Shown: positions 27,310-28,369 of the stretch, piece after piece
Layout: each line of letters begins with the position of its first letter
Numbering within the stretch: position 1 is the first letter of the stretch
Assembly: GCF_000485595.1 (NCBI RefSeq)
Contig: NW_014577471.1
Span: forward strand, 81,786-110,154
DNA: 28,369 bases
DNA from: Priapulus caudatus
Lineage: Eukaryota > Priapulida > Priapulimorpha > Priapulimorphida > Priapulidae
Direction of reading: 5' to 3'
Notes under the pieces: model-generated
What the model saw: only the letters and a program-made list of their open reading frames with translations
What the model was told of the DNA's origin: nothing
Database searches by the model: none
Program-made: the position numbers and the translations under genes

Positions 27310-28369
27310 CTTACACCATGTTTCACCAAGTAAGTTACCATTGAACAGAGCGGGTATATAGTCCTCCTCCCTGGATATAGTAGCGAGGTAATTAAGGTTT
27401 GCGTACTCTGTATTCTAAGAGCTAATGAAACATTGGACTCAGGTATGGATGATAGCTGTAAGTAGTGTAAACTATTTTGAGACTCCAACTAACCTATGGA
27501 CAGAACATGGATCGCTATTAGTATCCGGCTACTTTAAACGACCAAGCACCAGCTGGAGGACGGCTAACTCATTACTATATAATTTTATATTATTAGTCTA
27601 TAGAGTTCTTCAAGATTCTACCATATGAAATTTATGAATATGTAATTTCTGTACGTAAAATCTGTAAGCATGTATATGAAAGTTTGTGGTGTAAGGACTA
27701 TAAAGTGCTTTATGCCACCGCTAGATGGCAAACTTGAGTCATCAAATAAAATGATATATAGGATAAGAACATTAATTACGTGGAATTTTCCAGCAGCAGC
27801 AACTGGAACGGATCATAATCACGAGCCTGCAGAGCTACAGACTTTAAATATTCATCTACGGTGGCGTCCCCTGTGAGGAAGTCGGTAACTAGTGAGCGCC
27901 CGTCCTTTTGGCATCTTGGCTTTTATCCTTTTCGGTGACGTTCAACAGGAAGCCTGTATAATATACAATTATTGCACAATTGTGATAGAAACATGGATAC
28001 TATAAGAAAACACAGACTGAGGAAAGTTTGTTGCAGAGACGGAGGTCAACGATATTGATTTTTAAGGTCCACAAAAACTATGTTGCCCAAACAAGCCTGG
28101 CCATATATTGTTTTTGTTATTCACATTAAACGGAGTAAATAATAATACAATTACTAGGGGACTGTGAGTAGTGGGATAAGCTAAGAGACCAAGGGCAACT
28201 CTATATACTAGTTAGCATTTGTCTAGTCTATGCAGTTATTATGGCCATAGGTCAATAACATGAGCTATTATTACCTTTGAACAGTTCATAACCCTCATCC
28301 TATAAGTTTTTTATGTATAGTATGTAATCGCCATGCCAGATAGCGAAATTAAATTCATGGAATGTTAAT
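27310..28369 (-). repeat. Duplication block C, copy 3 (runs off the window)
   Basis: Closely matches block C2 through exon A and the upstream intron, ending at AAATTCATGGAATG at the window edge. A private segment around 27340-27470 replaces the C2 sequence 23215-23300. Open frames here are shadows. Confidence 0.85.
27780..27953 (-). pseudogene. TANGO2-like exon A, copy in block C3 (frameshifted as assembled)
   Basis: Aligns with the intact exon A at 23573-23744, with the same acceptor (ATACAG) and a GTAATT donor. Two extra bases between the DA-K and RGSL codons (GCCAAAAGGACGGGCGCTC against GCAAAAGGACGGGGCTC) shift the frame in the middle of the conserved RGxLVT motif. The exon is 174 bp instead of 172. 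Both extra bases are in or beside homopolymers, so sequencing error is possible. It lies upstream of the intact exons C and D of block A5. Confidence 0.65.

Overview
The window is animal nuclear DNA, most likely from an invertebrate. It has spliced GT-AG exons, non-autonomous hAT-like and PIF/Harbinger-like DNA transposons, microsatellites and a large minisatellite, and no prokaryotic-style gene packing. Nearly every repeated block differs from its siblings by scattered one-base insertions and deletions, and there is one 25-N gap. This is what a lightly polished long-read assembly of a repetitive locus looks like, so frameshifts should be read with caution.

The protein-coding content I can recognise is one gene family: a TANGO2-like protein (transport and Golgi organisation 2, NRDE/DUF833 family) on the minus strand, cut into small exons. 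In transcript order they are: exon A (middle of the protein; two copies, 27780-27953 and 23573-23744), exon B (one copy, 22870-22966), exon C (four copies, 26176-26335, 15047-15204, 8440-8599, 2770-2929), exon D (four copies, 25821-25888, 14692-14758, 8086-8152, 2428-2495) and terminal exon E (5450-5634, and 1-73 cut by the window edge). Splice phases agree for A-B, C-D and D-E but not for B-C. The N-terminal exons, which would carry the NRDE motif, are not in the window. The exons sit in segmentally duplicated blocks. Block family 'A' has five copies starting at 1, 3061, 5562, 12810 and about 24584, and holds exons C, D and E with their introns. Block family 'C' has three copies (22175-22880, 22990-24182, 27310-28369) and holds exon A with its downstream intron. 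The locus is either a tandem array of TANGO2-like genes and fragments or an assembly that has strung out repeated haplotypes.

Mobile DNA fills the introns, and the paralogous blocks act as natural empty sites. A ~710-bp TIR element with a TTA target duplication is present in three A blocks, truncated in one and absent in the first. Block A1 has two private short elements, each with a 6-bp target duplication. A 590-bp hAT-like element with an 8-bp duplication lies at 16085-16674. A 4.8-kb structure at 17367-22137 has AGGCC-type inverted ends and contains a GT tract, a CA tract and about 129 units of a CpG-bearing 27-bp C/T-rich minisatellite. That minisatellite keeps very long but spurious reading frames open.

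Three copies of another repeat ('B', 11200-11630, 12377-12784, 16953-17366) carry TGACCT half-sites with 1-base spacing (DR1 geometry). The remaining stretches (9566-11195, 11742-11945, 24183-24493, 26598-27309) hold no gene I can recognise. The first contains an inverted-repeat (foldback) structure and the last is a compositionally distinct island.
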